64,000 bases of DNA from Marsupella aquatica (taxonomy: Eukaryota > Marchantiophyta). The notes under the pieces were generated by a model. It had not been told where the DNA came from, did not search any database, and saw nothing but the letters and a program-made list of their open reading frames with translations. Both the position numbers and the translations under genes were made by a program. The stretch lies in NCBI GenBank assembly GCA_973895155.1, contig OZ316895.1, positions 4,836,001 to 4,900,000 on the forward strand, in the 5' to 3' direction. Shown in pieces: positions 1 to 11,140 of the stretch (its first letter is position 1; each line of letters opens with the position of its first letter).

Positions 1-974
1 GGCCCCACTCTGCTCGTGACCACACATACTCGGGCTCAGGTTTCAGGGGCCTTAAGGGGGGGGGGGGATGCATTCCAAGAACTCTGAGGCAACTCTTTTC
101 TTTTCTGTTTTTCCTATCTCTGATCTTAGCCGTTCAAATGTGGGAACATGACCCTCGGGGCACAATCTAGCAAAACCTGTTAGCGTGCCTGTATTTTGCT
201 GATGTGTCCATGCTTTTTAATCAAAAATGTACACTACGAGGTGGTCTGAAGAATAGATGCTTGGTCAATTTCTCTATTTCTATGGAGGATCTTGCATTTA
301 TATTCCTGACCTGACAAATTTTGGCTCACTCATTTGAACTTGAGTGAATGCAACAGACCTCATGTTTGCAATGGGTGAAGACGGATGATTTGTGCCCGCT
401 TAGTGATCCCCTTATGGGAGGTGTTTTAGGATATTTTTATTTCCTTGCCTATGAAATAACTTAAATTTTAAAGCCCCTCTTTTGTTATTTATGATGCAAA
501 ATGTATATCCTTTTCATTCGGACATTTGCTTCTCCTGACCATCGCCTTCTCATGGTAGGTTCTACAGGGGACATTTTATTTCACTCCGCTGCTTCCTCTA
601 TCACCTGGCAATTTCCCCTGTCAGTTACCCTTTGTTTCTCCCTGTGCACAGGCGGAAAGACAAATAGACCAGTAGACACCACCATTAGAATAGAGAGGGG
701 ATTTATAAACATTGTGGGGGCAGGGGGGGAGGTCACCAATGGAGATTCAGGGGGTGTGCGTCCCTTCCATTGTTGCCCAAAGTGGAGTGTAGTTTCTAAA
801 AATAATTAAAACAGTTTGGGAGGCCTCTTTAACCCAGCACTGGCCATATAAGAGGAGAAGTTTCCAATACTTCTTCCTTTTTCACACTACTCTCCTCTCG
901 AGTGAGATTTTGCTCCACAATTTTAGGAAAAAGATACCAAAAAAATGGTGAAACTTGGTGGATCCAGGTTTCTC
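1..974. other. non-coding stretch, nothing recognised
   Basis: No open frame here resembles a protein I recognise; the longest (501-809, +) is of low complexity and starts without context. There is a G homopolymer run near 58-68. I see no repeat, tRNA or transposon end in this stretch. Confidence 0.5.
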
Positions 975-986
975 CCTAAATGTATT

Positions 987-1170
987 TGGATTACATAAAC
1001 CATCCAAGGTGATCCGCCATTGGTCCCAGGCCTACCCAAGCAAGATTGGCAGTGAGCCTCAGGGGAGGGGGCCAGAGTCAGGATAGGGGCATGGTGGTGC
1101 CTGGCCAGGCAGCTGACCACCATAGGCCACAGATCAGTGGTGGGTAGCCTTGGGTGGTTTATGTAATCCA
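987..1170. repeat. small foldback (MITE-like) inverted repeat
   Basis: The arm at 987-1009 (core GGATTACATAAACC) is repeated in inverted orientation at 1148-1170 with 22 of 23 positions matching. Weaker inverted similarity continues inward and outward, so most of the 184 bp could fold into one long hairpin. There is no coding capacity. A non-autonomous foldback MITE is the simplest reading; I could not fix a target-site duplication, so the true outer ends may lie 5-15 bp outside. Confidence 0.6.
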
Positions 1171-1668
1171 CATACTAGGGGGGCAGGTTGATAATTAAAA
1201 TAGTTTGGGGGCGGTTGGTAATTAAAGTTAATTTTGGGGGTAGGGTACTAAGAGCATCTCCAGCGGTCCTCCTTTAACGCCCGCAAATGCCAAATATTAA
1301 GGATGGCGGTCAAATATGGAGACTTGCACCTCCCATCGGTGCCCCGTATCCCTAAAGTCATAGCGGCCGACTAGCCAACTTGGGTACACCCGCCGCCAGT
1401 TTTGGCATCATTGGAGGTCGCGAGACAAACCTGCCATCCTGCCCCCCATTGTAATCAACGGACTGCACATCACCACGCGTCATCATTGCGAAGTGACCCT
1501 CTCCAAGTTTAACCAGACATGGCAAGTTTCAAAATGTATGAATCTCCCGCGACGCTGTGAAATCACGACTTTTTTACTGTGTACCTTGAATGTTTGTGCA
1601 CTCTGCATAGTGCACTCCTCGTGTGCTCTCGACAGACATCCAATTGCAGACATCGACACTGTAGGATC

Positions 1669-2691
1669 ATGGCAACCATCCGCAGGAAAAATTACATAGA
1701 AGAAGAATTGAAGCAACTTTGCTACATCGTACTTCATGTCTCTCAAGACCCGTGTGTAGGGAATGGACAACGAGCTGAAAAGTTTTGGGACCGGGTGTTT
1801 GAACACTATGAGAAGCACAAGCTGCGTGGGAGTGAGGTGAGGGGGAAGAAATCACTTGAAGGCAAGTGGCATGACATCAAGCACGATGTCTCCAAATTCA
1901 TTGGGTGTTTTCAGCAAGTAGATTCACGTCAGACTTCAGGGACCAACGAGGCGGATACATTGAGAGTTGCGAAGGAGTTATACAATGATAACCATCCAAA
2001 GCACAGGAATTTTTCATTTGAATCTTGTTATTTCATTTTGAAGGACTGCCCTAGGTGGAGCAATCCAACCAACGATATGGCGAAGGGGAAGGGCAAGAAA
2101 AAGGTAGCAGCAAAAGGTGCAGAGAAAGATAAGGACATCTCGAGCCCAACTCCAGAGATTCTTGAGACATCAGACGATGACATTGCAGCACGAGAACCTG
2201 ATGACTATGAGTCAGGATCAGCGAGCAGGACGAGACCTACAGGGAATCGGAGGGCGAAGGAAGAGTTAAAGCGAATGAAGCACCAAGAAGATGCTCTGAA
2301 GATGACATCGTTGGCTCAGAAAGAGATGGCCGCTGCCAATGTTCAACGTGCTTGAGTAGCTGAAAACAATTCCAGTATGGCATTGTTTTCATTACCTACA
2401 AATAACATGACACCACAGTTGCAAGCTTTCATGGAGGAATGGAAGTTGGAAATTGCCATCAATTTGAAGCAACGAATGCAGTAGCATATACATGTCCAGC
2501 CAATTCCTCCAGTGACACACAATCCACTGCCAAGCGTCCGACAGCCGGTATTCCCAATGCCAACGCCACCTCCAAATGTTGTTCAGGAACCAGAGCCGTC
2601 TGAGGATGAAGGGGACGAAGCAATTGAAGTTCCAGTCGGGGAGCAGCCAATGAACCAAGATGATTTTATGGCAATGCTTGAGCGAACATAA
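1669..2691 (+). pseudogene. PIF/Harbinger ORF1, SANT/Myb-like DNA-binding protein (broken)
   Basis: This frame encodes a trihelix/SANT-like N-terminal domain (about residues 1-110, with aromatic residues at FWDRVFEHY and KSLEGKWHDIK) followed by a lysine/acidic linker and a helical tail ending in MLERT. In PIF/Harbinger elements such a protein pairs with the transposase for nuclear import and end binding. The ATG at 1669 fits the family start; an upstream ATG at 1579 in the same frame only adds low-complexity sequence. Two in-frame stops (TGA at about 2353 and TAG at about 2482) interrupt a frame that otherwise continues to 2691, so the copy is dead. Position between the left terminal repeat and the oppositely oriented transposase supports the assignment. 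Confidence 0.75.
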
Positions 2692-3141
2692 GTTTAGGTA
2701 GAAAACCCCTAGGTAGACTACATACAGGGGTAGCTTTGGTTCAACAGGACTCACTCTTGTAAAATTGGATGAGTTTAATATGAGGAATTTTTTGTGCTTC
2801 AGGCATTTCATGGCATTGTCGTGAAGGACTGATAATTAATCAAAAAAATTCCAGCACATGGATTTGTATTACAACATTGTCACATTTGGTTTACAAAAAT
2901 GCAGCCACCCTCAGGCCTGCCTTTGCAATTTCGAAGTACATCCTACTCTATGTATGTGTTGCTGTCTATATCCATCTATTGCCTCAGAAAGAGATGGCCT
3001 CTGCCAATGTGCCTCTATATCCGTCAATTGAAAAACCAGGATTGTACCAGCTCAAACATTGAAACTTACAAAAACAAAACCTGCTCTACAGTAGATGACT
3101 CGTGTCCCCAATCAGTCCCCAATCGGTCCACTCCCTCCACT

Positions 3142-3548
3142 TCAGTCTAATGGCCATTGCCAATTGTAGATTTCACCATCAAATCGGTCATCTTCGCCAT
3201 TCTCTGAATCAGAGAATTCCACCCTCGCCCTCCTCGCATGTCGAGGCTTCTTCCTCACTGCCCGAGTCTTCTTCTTCTCCATGCTTGTTTGGGGAGGCGG
3301 AATGGGAGGTGCTTCCTCTCTTGCAATGACCACTAGGAGCGATCCAACTGCATCAGCCTGGGAGCTTCATCGGGTGTAGGAGGTCGAACTGAAAAGGGAG
3401 TACTAGGCCTCTCCTGCCTCCTGCGCTCATCCACAGCTCGGATTGGAGGTGCCATAAATAATACTGGGGAGGAAACTGTTATTCCAATACCCAAGAGAAT
3501 CACCCTCTCCCTCCACAACGTCAAGGCACAATTGCAAATGGGCAGCAA
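3142..3548 (-). pseudogene. unrecognised small ORF remnant inside the Harbinger element
   Basis: Two adjoining minus-strand frames (3333-3548 and 3142-3333) give a proline/arginine-rich segment and then a basic stretch (MEKKKTRAVRKKPRHARR) followed by an acidic one (FSDSENGEDD). They lie downstream of the transposase on the same strand. The basic/acidic pattern looks like a nuclear protein tail, perhaps an older second ORF1 copy or a 3-prime extension, but I do not recognise a domain and the two frames are separated by a stop. Confidence 0.3.
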
Positions 3549-3625
3549 ACGTCAAGGCACAATTGCCTCCAAGCAGCAAATGTCGAGGCACGATTGCCTC
3601 CAGACAGCAAACGTCGAGGCACTTG
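3517..3625. repeat. 31-bp minisatellite inside the Harbinger element
   Basis: About three and a half imperfect copies of a unit containing AACGTCAAGGCACAATTGCC, separated by CAGCAAA-type spacers. The copies differ by transitions (CAAGG/CGAGG, ACAATT/ACGATT). Confidence 0.75.
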
Positions 3626-3918
3626 AATTGCTCCACAGAATGCCTCACTACAATCCTCATTGCATAATGTATACAAGGGTTTGTAGCGAGTGCTAGCTCC
3701 ACCTGCAAGAGTAGAAGCTCCTGGTGAAAAAATGTGTTGGCAGTCCTATAGAATAGGACCTGTCCCGCAGCTTCTTTAATGTTGAAGGGACTTGTCTAGC
3801 TTGCCATCTCATGTGAATCAGGACACGATGTTGGACAGAATTGACATGCCCTCAATTAAAGATGGTGACACAAACAATGTTTGGCACATGCAAACAAGAC
3901 ACTCACCAAGGTCAATTA

Positions 3919-5198
3919 TCAGTATAACCTGCCCCTTCGATGCCACAAGTGGTCGATTAAATCATTTCTCAAGCGGAAATGGTTTTCTTTTTTGTGAATT
4001 TCCCTATTGGCCTCAAGGAATTCAAGCCAGGGCATAAACCCTCGTCTCACATTTGGTGGCCTCACCCTCAGATATGGAGTAAACTCTTCACCTCTTTCAT
4101 CCTCCAATATCATATTGTGGAGGACCACACATGCCATGAGAATGTGAGTCAAGTTTGACTCATACCAAGATCTTGCAGGCCTCTTGATAATTTCAAACCT
4201 GGCTTGGAGCACACCAATTGCCCTCTCAACATCTTTCCTGGCACCTTCTTGGCATCTGGCAAAGTGACTAAACTTTTCATTATGTGGAGAATGAATAGTG
4301 GAAATGAATATTGACCACTCTGGATAGATGCCATCCACTAGAAGATATGCTCTATTATACTCAACACCATTCACATGGATAACCATTCATTCAAAAGAGG
4401 GGATCTATCAAGCACATTCAAGTCATTGTTGCCCCCTGCCAAACCCCAGAATGCATGCCAGATCCAAAGTTCCTGATCTACAATTGCCTCCAGTATGATA
4501 GACTTGGTCTTATCCTTGGCACTGTGTTGCCCCTGCCAAGCAACTGGGCAATTTTTCCATTGCCAGTGCATGCAATCCAAGGATCCAAACATTTTTGGAA
4601 ATCCCCTCTCTTGAGTAATTTCCAAATGACTCTGAAAATCTTGAGTGTTTGGCTTTCTCAAGTACCTGGCTTCATAGATTTCCCTAATGGCTTTTGTAAA
4701 TCGATACAAAGACTCCAAGGCTGTGCTCTCTCCGATTCTGCAATATTCATCCATGGCATCTGCCCCTATACCATAAGCTAGTTGTCGTAGAGCTGCCGTT
4801 AATTTCTGGTGTGGAGACACACCTGGTTTTCTTGCTGCATCAAACTTCAAACAGAAATAATCATCATGTTCACACACTGCAAGAAGGATTTTGTTGAATA
4901 ATCTACTGCTCATTTGAAACCTTCTTCGAAATTTGAGTTCTCCATATGTAGGATTATCAGAGAAATAATTGTTCCACAAATCCTGTGCACCCTTCTCTCT
5001 ATTCTGGTTGACATTCATGCTTCTGCCTGGCCTTGACCCTCCATGTTTTCTTATCGTTGGAGGTGCCAGAATATGCTGGATGGACAACGGTCCACTATAC
5101 ATCATCATCCCCCAAAATCGATCCTCCTCATCCCAATCGTCTTCATCATCTTCCACCATGTTCAAGAAATCCTCCCTCCATGTCTCCATAGGATCCAT
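3919..5198 (-). pseudogene. PIF/Harbinger DDE transposase (one frameshift)
   Basis: Two overlapping minus-strand frames (5198-4371 and 4386-3919) together give a PIF/Harbinger transposase. The first contains the helix-rich N-terminus and the motifs GSLDCMHWQWKNCP (first catalytic Asp) and NDLNVLDRSPL (second Asp region); the second continues with AYLLVDGIYPEW and the ERAIGVLQARFEI block with the catalytic Glu region. The break near 4371-4386 is a short frame slip where a few residues of the usual linker are lost. The ATG at 5198 (MDPMETWRE) is preferred to the longer frame from 5288, whose first 30 codons look like leader. The order of all family motifs is intact, so the copy is young to middle-aged but inactive. 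Confidence 0.85.
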
Positions 5199-5515
5199 AG
5201 CAGCAAACCCACGCAAACCAAAATCTGAAAAACAGAGCACGGGCGATGGCGCACGACGTCGAGGAGGAGAAAGACACCAAGAAACCAATTTGCTGTCTCG
5301 GTCATCGCGAGCATGACTGATGAGAAGATTGACCGGTTCGAACCGGGACTATACCAGTTCAAACACTGGTTAACGAATACAGGTCGTATTTTGGAGGCAA
5401 CCGATGGGGAACGTTCAACTCGTCGTGTGCCACACTATTTCCCAGGCGTTATTCCAGGGGTCAAATTTTTGGCTATAGCGGCCAAGGGCTGCCAAACCGT
5501 TGGAGATGCTCTTTA

Positions 5516-6022
5516 GAGACACTGATTGCCATTGGGCGTGCGAGTTCTCTACCAAAGGAGAGCTATGAGTGTTGGACCTGACATTCCCAACCTGTAAGGT
5601 TCTTCTGGGGTTTTGGGTTTAGGAAAAGCAAATGTTCAGAACCATTCGCAATTTCTCCTGAGTTCCCTTGAATGTAAAAGGTGAGTAGTGAGGCATGGAA
5701 TGGGGCGGGCAGGTGTGGTTTGATGTTCGCGAGTATAGAGATTGTGGGTTACCTTCCTGGTCGAGTTCTGCCGTAGATTGGAGATTGCTACGAGAATGAT
5801 GGCTTCAGCTCTGGCGCATACCTTCCTCCCACAGTACCACTCCATCACATCCAATTCTGGATCTGTTTGAGCACGAGCGACATTAATCGATGTACAGATG
5901 GCCCATTTGATCAATTCGGAGAGTTGGGACGTGCATCAGATTAATGACGGTAATGTTAATGAATCCCTTCTGTGAGTAGGAGCTCTAGTAAGAAGTAGTT
6001 TTTCGTCCTGAGGGTAAGGGAG
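5516..6022. other. upstream region of the release-factor gene
   Basis: About 500 bp between the Harbinger right end and the release-factor start codon. No coding frame is recognised. It should contain the 5-prime leader and promoter of the gene, but no convincing TATA element stands out. Confidence 0.4.
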
Positions 6023-9000
6023 ATGGGATTTAGGTTCAGCCGTCGAGCTGTGAGGAGACTTTTCTCCAATTATTATGCCACTGCTGCTGCTGTCACATTT
6101 AACAGCGGATCGTCATCTTCTGGTTTACTTTCAAAGAGAGGCGACTGTGGAGCACTCGTCAGCTCAACACTGTGGTCATGCACCTCCTCCAGGGGGACTC
6201 AAGGCATGATGGAGACTCCTTTTGGGGCTGCAGGGAGCTGCTCCTTTCAAATTACACTAGCCACCACCCTCCTACCGGGTCGTAAGTTATACTCGACAGA
6301 GTCACGTCCAGACGAGAGGCTTGTGGACTCAAAAGACAGCTTTGGGGCTGCAGAAGTTGCTGCTCGTGGATGGCAGATCACCGAAGAGAGCGAGAGTGAT
6401 TGGAGGGGTCACGCAGCTGCCATCGCCCGCTCGATTCAACTCATCAAGACTAGGATGGAGGTTCGTGAACGGCTTCCATTCTAGAAAAAACCTCAACCAA
6501 TCTCCTGATGTGTCAAGTCAACAGAATAATTTTGTGGATACTAAAGTTCCTCCTTGCCTGTGTAAAGTCAGCCGACTTGAGTTCAGACTTTCATCTGATG
6601 ATTTCAGGAGGTAGAGGTGTTGAGATTGGGTTGTACAGAATTCCTTTCGCCTTGACTTCCTGTAGAATGATTGAGTGCTACGACATAATCCCAATTGAAC
6701 AAGGGGCAAAAAATGAGAAAAGACGGCAAATTTGCCAGAAATAAGAAAATGGATGGACCCTAAGAAATGTGGTGAAAAGGCTCATTAATGCTTAATAAGA
6801 CTCGAAACTATGCCCAAGTCTGGAAAGATATGCAGAGATGTATAATATTTCTCTACATGTGATGGGGAGTTTTTCCATCCTCAACTTTTGTTTCCTACAC
6901 CTTAATACCGGATCTGGTGAAAGATGATGGAAATTTGTGTTGTGATCTTGAAGCTAGGAAGTTATCACTGTCGTTCAACCTGATCTTTGAAAGCTGATAT
7001 GTTTGGTGGGTGTCGTTAAGATCCTCAGTGGACGACATTGTTATCACGGCTAAGGCAACTCGACGAAGAGCTTTTAAAACCAGACTTGTGGGACAATTCA
7101 TCTTCGGCCTCCAAAACAAATCGAGAGAGGGGAAGGCTTGCCGGACGTATACAAGCTGTAAAGGATATGGAGGCTGAACTTGTGGAGCAAATTGGCATGG
7201 CGGAGCTTGCAAGGGAAGAGAAGGATAAACAAGTTGAACTTGTGAGTTGCACCACCATTTTTTGAAGGGAATAGTTTCTGAATCGAGGTTAAAAAAGTGG
7301 TGATAGGAAAATTTTTAAAAGTTTTAAAATTTGAGTTGAACTTACTGTGAATTTAATTATGGTTCCCAATAGACATCGATTCACCTGCCAACCTCGTCGT
7401 CAGTTTGTTCAAGGCTCCCGAGTAGCCGTCTACTCTTGTCGAGAATGTGGACATATGAATTCGCTTGCAGGAACACTGCTTAATAATAATTCAAGAAATG
7501 TAAGCTGCCAAAATATCATGGCTGTCCATGCATTTGTCAGATTTCTAAGTAAGTGCTTTGTTCTGAAGGATGCAAAGGAGGCCCTGGCAGTTCTACGAAA
7601 GGTCGCAAAGGAGAAAGAGCTTGCAGCGTTGCTTGCTGGAGAGCAAGATGAATGTTCTTGTTACTTAGAGGTCTTTACTCCTTTCTGTTTTTTGCCGTTA
7701 TTTTGTTTTCACAGCCACAAATCACAAATGATGTTAATCTCGTTCTGGATTTATGTATCATGGACGTCAATGCACAGAGTTTTGAGACTCTGAAGCATCT
7801 ATCGTTTCTGATGCTCTCTTTGTATTGAAAGCTATATTTTTTCAGCTTGAAGGCTGTATCATATTATGGCACGTGCATGGTTACGCATCGTCGGATTCAA
7901 TCTTCAAAATCACACCAAAAGTATCGATCTGGACTTCTGTTCACCTGATTATGTACAACTGCAGCTAAGTTTTGCCTTTGTTCATGCTATTGTAAAGCAG
8001 GTGCAAGCTGGAGCAGGAGGAGTTGAGAGCATGGATTGGGCTGCAATGATGCTTCGCATGTACAGAATGTGGGCTACGAACCGGGGTTACGAAGTTTCAA
8101 CAGTGGAGGAAATGTTCGGGGAAGAGGCTGGAGTCAAGGTAAGGTATTGATTGACTACAAAATAGCAACGTGCCAATGCTCTAATGGTGAGGGTTTCGTC
8201 TGCTTGTTTTACGGGTCCAATCATGGCCACTAGAAATCATAACGGCAGACATTGAGCCACTCTGTGCAACTAGTGCAAAGCGTTCCAGGGAAGCAGGTCA
8301 TTAATGGATCTGTTGCGTTGGCAGGTCTGATGATTCGGTTTCGTTTAAAGAATCAGCCTTGGGTGAGAGGGTCTGATGCAACTAATCCATAAATGAGGGT
8401 TAGGATCCCAGACACTTAATAAGTGTATTTGTTGACCATAATCCTTATGTCTTAAAATATCTGACTAGTGCCTGACGGGATTTTCTGACAGAGGGGTACC
8501 ATCCGGATAGATGGTCAGTTTGCTTATGGGTATGCAAAAAGTGAGGCCGGGGTGCACAGATTGGTCCGCATCTCCCCTTTTGATGCAGGCAAGCGGCGAC
8601 ACACGTCATTTGCAGCAGTAGCTGTGATGCCAGTGCTAGACGAGTCGGCAATCAAGATAGAAATTGATGAATCTGACCTTCGTATCGAGAGGTATCGGGC
8701 TGGGGGTGCTGGAGGGCAGCATGTGAACAAAACAGAGAGTGCAGTACGAATTGTTCACATACCAACAGGCATTGTTGTACAATGTCAGGCTGACAGGTGA
8801 GAGATTGTTTCTCGAGATCAGTAAGTCCTTATGACTTGCGAACGTAAAGTGAACCATAAGGAAGAAGCGTTTGAGATCAATCAGCCTGTATGAAACGTCA
8901 GCTGACCTTCCCACCATCATTGAAGCTCTTGTTGAGCTGAAAGTTGTGTTATGTGTATTACTTGCAGGTCACAACATCGTAATAAAGCTACAGCCTTAGG

Positions 9001-9389
9001 AGTACTGCAATCACGCTTACACCAGATGGAAACAGAGCGTCGAGCTCGGGCTACAGCTCAGCACACTGAGACGCTTGGTGATATCACTTGGGGAAGCCAA
9101 ATCCGATCATATGTCCTACAGGTTAGTACTCAATTTAATCGTTTCACTTCAACTCGATTTTGCTGTGGTCTCTCTTCGTGATAGGCAATTTTAGAGAGAA
9201 ATGGAAAAACTATGCTCTTATCCTTTGATGCCTGTCAATTTATAGCCATATCAAATGGTGAAGGATCTTCGGACGGGGTACGAGGATTCAGATCCTGCAT
9301 CTGTATTGGACGGTGATCTTGATAGCTTCATTTTGAGCTATCTTGCAAGTCAAGTACGGGACAATCGTCGCCTGGACGGTGTACAATGA
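6023..9389 (+). CDS. prfB: organellar peptide chain release factor 2 (seven exons)
   Basis: Class I release factor that hydrolyses peptidyl-tRNA at UGA and UAA stops in an organelle. Exons, by eye: 6023-6460, 7029-7241, 7569-7670, 8001-8138, 8492-8796, 8968-9121, 9246-9389; every junction has GT..AG and the phases add up to 497 codons. The N-terminus is arginine-rich ([14 protein letters not shown]) without early acids, as in a mitochondrial presequence; a plastid product cannot be excluded. Domain 1 is helical ([12 protein letters not shown]). Exon 4 holds the [14 protein letters not shown] block. Exon 5 holds the stop-codon recognition tripeptide SPF (RISPFDAGK), which marks RF2 rather than RF1, and the catalytic GGQ ([14 protein letters not shown]). 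The C-terminus [12 protein letters not shown] is typical of PrfB. No frame lesion is seen, so it looks functional. Confidence 0.92.
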
Positions 9390-11140
9390 GTCAGTCTCGG
9401 GTAGAGAAGAAACGCTTTCCTTGCACAGCAACGTATCTATGACAGTAAGTCTTAAACTTAGTTGGATCACAACTATCCTGATTTTTGCTTTCATTTCAAA
9501 TATCCTTGTCAAGTCATTCTCTCCGATTTTCTGTGCAATTACGAAGAATAGGTGCCCGATATCAAATTTCGAGTTCCCGCTTGTGTGAGTTAGGTGCCCT
9601 TCATCTGTTTGCATCCAGTGTTACCCGACCTACTGTTTGTTCCCACCTTTGAGTATGATGGACTGAAACCATGTGATGGCTAACACTGGACCACTGGGAA
9701 GGTAGCTACAGTAATTGTGGCTTGTCATAATTGGAAATTTGAAACGGTTGAAATGATTCTTCGCATGTAAGGATTAGTGAGAAAATGATTGATCTTCTCC
9801 CACTGTGCTCTGCAGGCCAAAAATTCTGAGCGAATGTCCCAGTTGACATTGTCTTGATCAAGAAGAGCATTCTTGGTTTCTATGCCTAACCACCTTGTCA
9901 TGGCATGCCAAGGCGTTCGGCACAATTAAATAATACTTGCACGGCTAGAGATTCGCAAGAGGACCTAGGACGCATTTGTTTCTGTAAATTCGGCATCGAA
10001 TGAGTCCGTGAAGTTAGTGGCGTTTTGGGAATCTCCACCGCTGGGTTCACCTACCTGCATTTCATGAATCTGAATCCTTTAAAAACCACCTCCACATGGC
10101 TATTTTTAAGGTGTCCATTTGCACCTGGTATCCATCCATAGAACTCGTGAGATGAGGGTAAGGCTGAAAAGAGATCGAGTTTCACACATCAGATCCAACG
10201 GAAGGGTGTTTCTCTCCAGCAATGCTGAAATGGTAGAGAACTTTCTTCCGTAAGCATTGTGGGAGCCCTCCAACATGTAGAATTGTCAATGCAACAACTC
10301 GAAGGGGAGGTTTCTTACTAGAAAAAACCGTGACGATAAATGTACATCAGATTGTTTGGAATGCAAGCTAACAAATTTTGACGCTTTCCCAATGCGAACC
10401 TGATGAAGTTATTTACTGCTCTTGGGTCCCGTATGTCATTCTGGTGGGATACATGAGCTATAGGTGGACCATTTGTGATGATCTTCGTTGTTGCTCTTGG
10501 TTGGAATGATTTCCAGGGAAGGTATGTGTGACACAAGAAGCCCACAATGCTATCAGTTGAGAGAACAGTGTCATCTGTACTTTGGCCAGCATTTAATTAA
10601 GATCATTGTCATCAACTTGCGACTCAAAATCGCCTTTGTGCATCCCCAACATGACTAGGAACTTCGCATCCAATCAGATGAAATTCAGACCTTCGGTTAT
10701 GTCAGATTATGTCTTAAGTGTCTCGTCAACCTTTTGAAATATATATAGAGCGACCATACTCAGAAATACCGGTACATGAATATTTTCAATCTGTATGTCA
10801 AGGCAAGGGAGCGAACAGGAAGCACAAGGAAGTGGTTGGATTTGTGGCGAATACCAAAGTAAACAATACAGAAAGTGGACAAGCTTTTAATTCTCCGACA
10901 TGCTTTAATTTTCCCTTAGGGGTCGAGAAGATGTTGACCATTCATTCCTTACTAAGCAAAGAGGAAAAGGCAACACCGCAATCGGGCCCAGCAACAAGCG
11001 TAAATTCTAACGGAGCTCTTGAACGGAAATTGAACGGAGCTCATTTACGTTGTGAGCAATGGGACAAGGAAAGAACCTCTGCATTCAATACTTTTAGCAG
11101 ATGCATCCTTGGTGAGACGCTAAAAAATCAGGAGACTTTC
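9390..11140. other. intergenic region between two convergent genes
   Basis: The first few hundred bases should be the 3-prime UTR of the release-factor gene and the last ones that of the DTW gene. Two minus-strand stretches (about 10545-10318 and 10310-10160) read like worn coding sequence, with runs such as NDIRDPRAVNNFIRFALG, but I cannot assign a family and stops separate them. They may be remnants of a mobile element. Confidence 0.35.

Larger units (their letters stand above)
1251..5512. mobile_element. PIF/Harbinger DNA transposon, decayed
   Basis: The left end AGAGCATCTCCAGCGGT (1251-1267) is matched in inverted orientation at the right end (5496-5512) with one mismatch in 17. The GAGCATCTCCA start is typical of plant PIF/Harbinger elements. 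The 3-bp flanks are CTA (1248-1250) and TTA (5513-5515), consistent with a TTA/TAA-type target duplication with one change. The element carries the two proteins expected of the superfamily, a SANT/Myb-like ORF1 (+) and a DDE transposase (-), both broken. Length 4,262 bp is normal. It lies about 0.5 kb upstream of the release-factor gene. Confidence 0.88.
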